Source: Syntrophorhabdus sp. (GTDB lineage Bacteria; Desulfobacterota; Syntrophorhabdia; Syntrophorhabdales; Syntrophorhabdaceae). Taken from it: 43,830 bases of DNA. The position numbers were made by a program, and so were the translations under genes. Below the pieces are notes generated by a model. It made no database searches. It was not told the origin of the DNA and saw only the letters and a list, made by a program, of their open reading frames with translations. The stretch lies in the NCBI GenBank assembly GCA_012719415.1, contig JAAYAK010000315.1, forward strand, positions 1 to 43,830, read 5' to 3'. Positions 40,726-43,830 of this stretch are shown one piece after another. The first letter of the stretch is position 1; every line of letters begins with the position of its first letter.

Positions 40726-41397
40726 TCAGGTGACCGGAGGTTTTTTTGATGGGTTCGTTGGCAGTGGATCCGCACTCGACTCGGCGCGAAGTCCTGCCGC
40801 GATGAAGGCTACCATCTCTTTCAAGACGGACTCCCAATACTCCGGACTCTTTTGTATCGGCTTTTTGCTCAGGAACATCAGCAATGTGCCCAGCGAGAAC
40901 AACATACGAATCTCCAAGACTTCCATCGGCAAGCTCGGCAGCGTCCGAGCAAGAGCCGCTATAAACGGTTCATGAACCGGGGGAGCTTCTTTGGCCATAA
41001 ATTCCTGCATGAACGGCGGCGGCACGAACAGATTTCGCGAGAACAGAGCCGGGAAGTACGGGTGCTCCAGCGCTGCCATGAACGGCGGTCGTAACATGCA
41101 GTCGATGATCGTTTCTACCGGAACCGGCTCCCCCTTTGCCTCCTTTTCGGCCTGCCGAAGCAACCTCATCCGCTCCTCGTTGATCGGACGGAAACAGAGC
41201 ATGACCGTCTCTTTATATAGCTTTTCCTTAGAGCCGTAATGATATGTCGCGGCGCCGAGATTGACGCGCGCCTCATCAGCCAGAGCCCTCATGCCCACCC
41301 CGTCATATCCGTGCTCGGCAAAAAGCCGCTCAGCGGTTTTGAGCAAACTCTCCTTGGTTTTCGATGCGTCACTTTGTTTAATGCGTCGTGTTGTCAT
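40726..41397 (-). CDS. TetR/AcrR-family repressor of the efflux operon
   Basis: A 223-residue regulator. Residues 10-57 form the TetR helix-turn-helix: SLLKTAERLFAEHGYDGVGM, then LADEARVNLGAATYHYGSKEKL. The C-terminal ligand domain is of the CecR (YbiH)-like kind, with YFPALFSRNLFVPPPFMQEFM and IRMLFSLGTLLMFLSKKPI. The ATG at 41397 is chosen because the HTH begins soon after and the promoter lies directly upstream. It is on the same strand as the efflux operon and precedes it. Identical operators in front of both units indicate self-repression and control of the pump, relieved by an unknown ligand. Confidence 0.88.
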   Translation of the reverse strand: MTTRRIKQSDASKTKESLLKTAERLFAEHGYDGVGMRALADEARVNLGAATYHYGSKEKLYKETVMLCFRPINEERMRLLRQAEKEAKGEPVPVETIIDCMLRPPFMAALEHPYFPALFSRNLFVPPPFMQEFMAKEAPPVHEPFIAALARTLPSLPMEVLEIRMLFSLGTLLMFLSKKPIQKSPEYWESVLKEMVAFIAAGLRAESSADPLPTNPSKKPPVT

Positions 41398-41405
41398 AGC
41401 GATAG

Positions 41406-41433
41406 TTAATACATACGTATGAAATAGTGTCAA
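41406..41433 (-). promoter_or_regulatory. tetR promoter with operator between -35 and -10
   Basis: On the minus strand TTGACA (41433-41428), a 16-bp spacer and TATTAA (41411-41406) precede the tetR start. The spacer contains the whole palindrome CATACGTATG (41412-41421). A bound TetR would block RNA polymerase. Confidence 0.8.
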
Positions 41434-41620
41434 GTGATTTCTTCGAGTGAGACTTTTGGGGACATCCTGTAATCCTCCTGTCAACACAAATATCAATACT
41501 CAATGATATCGGGCATATGGGTGGACTAGGGGTCAAATCTTTATCTGTGACAAATCGATTCACCTGCCGGTCATATACTCAAGAATGAAGGTTTGGCCGC
41601 AATGATCCAACCACGGCGTT

Positions 41621-41977
41621 CTACTGATACTCGATCACGGCTGCAATTGCGGCTGCGATCTCTTCCATTGCTGTTGGTGAGATGCTTCCGAGCTTCTTCA
41701 CCAGTCTTTGTGTGGAAACACTTCTTATTTGAAGTGCATCGGCGGCGGATGTTTTGTCGAGGCCGTTCAGTGTGTCGTTGGCAATCTTGATGTGCCACAG
41801 GTTTTTTGCGTAGCGTTCCTTCCAGTCTGTCAACGGAACAACGACGACCAGCGGCAGGATTCCGAGCGCGTCTGAACTGACGACCGCTGCCGGACGTTTT
41901 TTATTGATCTCAGAGCCCAGTGTCGGGTCGAAATTGACGAGCCATACATCTCCGCGCGAAGCGATCTTAATACTCAA
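41621..41977 (-). CDS. MazF/PemK-type endoribonuclease toxin
   Basis: A 118-residue toxin-like protein. The N-terminus reads IKIASRGDVWLVNFDPTLGSE then NKKRPAAVVSSD, the RGDIWxxxxxPxxGxExxKxRPxxVxS pattern of MazF; VVPLTDW and LQIRSVSTQRLVKKLG also fit. It cuts single-stranded RNA at short motifs in known members. The best start is TTG at 41977, with GGAGAG five to six bases before it and an 11-base overlap with the upstream XRE-ImmA gene. So the regulator-protease probably serves as its antitoxin partner in place of MazE. Confidence 0.85.
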   Translation of the reverse strand: MSIKIASRGDVWLVNFDPTLGSEINKKRPAAVVSSDALGILPLVVVVPLTDWKERYAKNLWHIKIANDTLNGLDKTSAADALQIRSVSTQRLVKKLGSISPTAMEEIAAAIAAVIEYQ

Positions 41978-43136
41978 CGATCTCTCCCGTCTCCAGATCG
42001 TCCGCCCTCTCCTGCCCGTACTCTGCCGCAATTTCTCTGGCCTGTTTGGCCATGATCTTCCTGCGTTCCTCCAAAGGCAGCTTCAGGAATGCCTGACGCT
42101 CAACCAGGGTGATGGGTTCCTGTTTATCGATGGGTTCACCTATGGCTTTCATAGCCTCCCCCTTTGTTACCAGCCCCTCACTTAAGGCCCTGAGCACGGT
42201 CTTCTTCAGCCATTGCGATTCTTCCGGTTTGAGTTCGGATGGTTCTTTCCTCTTCCATCCCTCACGGTTAATGGTCATCCACCATTGCCTGTAGTGTTGG
42301 TCCGAAATGATGCCGAGATCGTGCAGCCTGTATACGAGAGACTGGATACTCATGCCGTATTTCTGTTTCATAAGGAACAGCTCCGCCGACTGAACGAGGG
42401 ACCTCTTTCGGCCAAGCTCGCCGAACAATGTTTCGTCCGGCGCCAGAAAAGCGCCCGCAAAACGGAAGGCGGCCTTCTCTTCATCAACACTCTCCGCCGT
42501 ATCAAGTACCAGGTGTCCCAACTCATGCGCCAGGTTGAGCCTCTGTCTTCCGCCGGGCAGTGACTTGCGCGAAACAACTGCCGCCGCAGCGATATTCTCC
42601 TCGCTGTCGTAGGCCACCGCAGAGATCCCGTCGAATCGCGGAGAAGCTTCCACCTCGAAGACGTGTACCGAATGGTCTTCCAGTGTGCCCGTTACGGTGG
42701 GGATGACCCCCAGGCCGAGGTTCCATCTACCCCTCAAGGCCTTCGCGAATCTTTCCGCATCTTCAAGCTTTTCGACCTTGAAACCCTTCACCGGGAGGTC
42801 AACCGTGGTGGCACCGTGCACCATCTGCTGAAGGCGAACCCTCTCTTCAAGCATCTGACAGGTCACCGCCTCAACTCGTTCCTGCTCGGCTTTTGCGAGA
42901 CCGGAACCCTTGCGATACGCAACAAATCTGCAGTCTATTGCCGGCACACTCCATAAGTAGGCCGCTTTAATCCCCAACGCCTGGGCCAATCTGTTCAACA
43001 CCACCGCCGAGGGCTTTGACAACCCCAGTTCATACTTCGAAAGGGCCTGCTTCGTTACAATCCCACCCATCTGAGCCGCCAGACCCTCAAGAGACAAACC
43101 TCTTGCCAACCTGAGCTGCTTCAGTCTCTGTAACAT
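41967..43136 (-). CDS. XRE-family regulator with ImmA/IrrE metalloprotease domain, second copy
   Basis: A 389-residue protein. Residues 3-60 are the helix-turn-helix (LKQLRLARGLSLEGLAAQMG ... TKQALSKYELG). The M78 protease motif is HELGH at 204-208 (NLAHELGHLVLD), with downstream acidic residues in EKAAFRFAGAFLAPDE. A C-terminal tail of about 120 residues (EESQWLKKTVLRALSEGLV to LETGEIVEY) is not found in the first ImmA protein and may bind the MazF-like toxin. ATG at 43136 has GAGGGG eight bases before it; a GTG nine bases upstream is less likely. It shares only the general layout with the 22.7-kb copy. Confidence 0.88.
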   Translation of the reverse strand: MLQRLKQLRLARGLSLEGLAAQMGGIVTKQALSKYELGLSKPSAVVLNRLAQALGIKAAYLWSVPAIDCRFVAYRKGSGLAKAEQERVEAVTCQMLEERVRLQQMVHGATTVDLPVKGFKVEKLEDAERFAKALRGRWNLGLGVIPTVTGTLEDHSVHVFEVEASPRFDGISAVAYDSEENIAAAAVVSRKSLPGGRQRLNLAHELGHLVLDTAESVDEEKAAFRFAGAFLAPDETLFGELGRKRSLVQSAELFLMKQKYGMSIQSLVYRLHDLGIISDQHYRQWWMTINREGWKRKEPSELKPEESQWLKKTVLRALSEGLVTKGEAMKAIGEPIDKQEPITLVERQAFLKLPLEERRKIMAKQAREIAAEYGQERADDLETGEIVEY

Positions 43137-43151
43137 AATGTTCACCCCTCA

Positions 43152-43188
43152 GTTGACAAGTATGGCATATGCATGTAATATTGTCAAC
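43152..43188. promoter_or_regulatory. Divergent overlapping promoters with shared palindromic operator
   Basis: An 8-bp perfect inverted repeat (GTTGACAA at 43152-43159, TTGTCAAC at 43181-43188). Each arm contains a TTGACA -35. The plus strand has TTGACA, 17 bp, TAATAT (43176-43181); the minus strand has TTGACA, 17 bp, CATACT (43164-43159). The two promoters face opposite ways and share the same DNA. The XRE protein is the likely binder and would repress both. Confidence 0.8.
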
Positions 43189-43194
43189 CGCTGT

Positions 43195-43485
43195 ATGATT
43201 GGCAGACATAATCAGGAAGAGAACCGGGGGTCTTTTGATGCCGGCGGAGACTGTCGCACGTCAAGACCGGAAGGTCTTGCCGCTGATGATCGATTTGTGT
43301 ACAATCTGTTTCTGTGGTCCAAGCACAGGATGGAAAAAGCCCGGAGGGCCGGATTGGAATACATCATGGCCTACAAGGTGAGAATGGAAGAGTACATTCG
43401 GTTCCTGACGACATACAAGGGCTATTCGGCCTTTGTAGAGTACTGGAACGGCAAACTGAAAGACATGCGCGATGATGGGATTTGA
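43195..43485 (+). CDS. Small unknown protein divergent from the second XRE-ImmA gene
   Basis: A 96-residue frame starting 13 bases after the TAATAT -10, so its mRNA would have almost no leader. No ribosome site is seen. The N-terminal third is polar (MIGRHNQEENRG). The rest looks like a genuine helical protein: FVYNLFLWSKHRMEKARRAG, YIMAYKVRMEEYIRFLTTYKG and FVEYWNGKLKDMRDDG. The strong promoter and third-position GC preference support expression. An internal start is possible. No family is recognised; a third component of the toxin-antitoxin locus is one option. Confidence 0.5.
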   Translation: MIGRHNQEENRGSFDAGGDCRTSRPEGLAADDRFVYNLFLWSKHRMEKARRAGLEYIMAYKVRMEEYIRFLTTYKGYSAFVEYWNGKLKDMRDDGI

Positions 43486-43830
43486 CCCCAGAAATCCCTA
43501 GTCCTGACGAGCCTCATGAGCCGGAAGCCCGGCGAAGCCGTGGGGAGCCTCAGGGATAAGGTGGAAAACGGGGTGCTCCCAAAGCTCCTCGTTTCCAAAG
43601 CCCCGGCCTGTCATCCTTCCATTTCTTCGATCGGCAGAGAATCCAAGGGGATTCTTAAATATTTCAATTGGTGCAACTATAGAAGGTCTATATGCTTTCT
43701 CATTCGGGCTGATGGATGTTTCCCCTCATGCTCCAAAAAAGACCGATACTGTAATATTTAAGGACGTGCCCTGTTCCCCGCCCTATTTCTTCCGGAATGT
43801 GAACGAGAATTTCTGCCCGGTGCGAACTCC
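43486..43830. other. 3' edge of the window, no supported gene
   Basis: This stretch has a GC-rich first half with CCGG-type short palindromes (about 43520-43560) and an AT-rich second half. An 81-codon frame at 43516-43761 crosses both but shows no coding bias, ribosome site or recognisable motif. A word near 43765 (AAGGACGTGCCCTGTTCCCC) resembles dispersed-repeat edges elsewhere in the window. I see nothing else. Confidence 0.4.

Noticed and set aside
43500-43570. A group II intron domain V-like string (GAGCC...AAGCC)
   Set aside because: I could not fold a domain V stem with the catalytic triad, and no reverse transcriptase is present.
1-43830. CRISPR arrays, rRNA and tRNA genes
   Set aside because: No regular 24-37 bp repeats with spacers and no tRNA T-loop/acceptor arrangement or rRNA signature was seen.

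Overview
The window is a GC-rich bacterial chromosome segment. Its housekeeping genes (a molybdopterin oxidoreductase, a molybdate ABC operon, glmM next to a beta-helix sugar-nucleotide protein, a hydantoinase/oxoprolinase, an HDAC-like deacetylase) suggest an anaerobic Desulfobacterota-type ('deltaproteobacterial') organism. That is an inference from gene content and codon style; there is no rRNA to confirm it.

Layout. 1-1.5 kb: the 3' end of a molybdopterin oxidoreductase with a strong terminator, two small exported proteins and a palindrome-ended repeat element. 1.5-8.2 kb: a minus-strand five-gene operon (beta-helix sugar-nucleotide protein, glmM, nucleotidyltransferase-like protein, hydantoinase, HDAC-like hydrolase). 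8.2-9.5 kb: short repeats and a lone RRE-transglutaminase fusion related to lasso-peptide B proteins, with the usual catalytic Cys position changed. 9.5-12.4 kb: a molybdate uptake operon (Mop protein, modC, modA, modB) behind a ModE-type palindrome.

12.4-22.5 kb is the most interesting part. It holds two tandem WD40 beta-propeller proteins, a small helical protein, a tail-anchored-like membrane protein, a long helical protein with a J-domain-like HPD segment, a ClpA-type double AAA+ unfoldase and a small zinc-ribbon-like protein, all on the plus strand. The two halves are preceded by the same roughly 70-bp leader, exactly 5000 bp apart. The leader of the first half is followed by the 3' scar of the membrane-protein gene found in the second half. 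The end of the module (ATPase C-terminus plus zinc-ribbon gene) appears again, inverted, at 31.5-31.8 kb. I cannot match this gene set to a system I know by name. The working reading is a modular unfoldase/chaperone complex with beta-propeller scaffolds, possibly a conflict (defence) system.

22.5-35.5 kb is a mobile/defence region: an XRE-ImmA protease gene with a PIN toxin-like partner, decayed IS256-like and other DDE transposase pieces, a 1958-residue Cap4-type nuclease-STAND NTPase (Avs-like) of visibly lower GC, the inverted module tail, an IS110-family insertion sequence, a UPF0158 protein and a DUF4143 ATPase.

35.5-41.4 kb: a tripartite ABC efflux operon (beta-barrel-like protein, FtsX permease, ATPase, membrane-fusion protein, outer-membrane factor) and its TetR repressor gene. 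An identical 16-bp operator precedes both. 41.6-43.8 kb: a second XRE-ImmA gene, coupled to a MazF-like toxin and sharing a palindromic divergent promoter with a small unknown gene.
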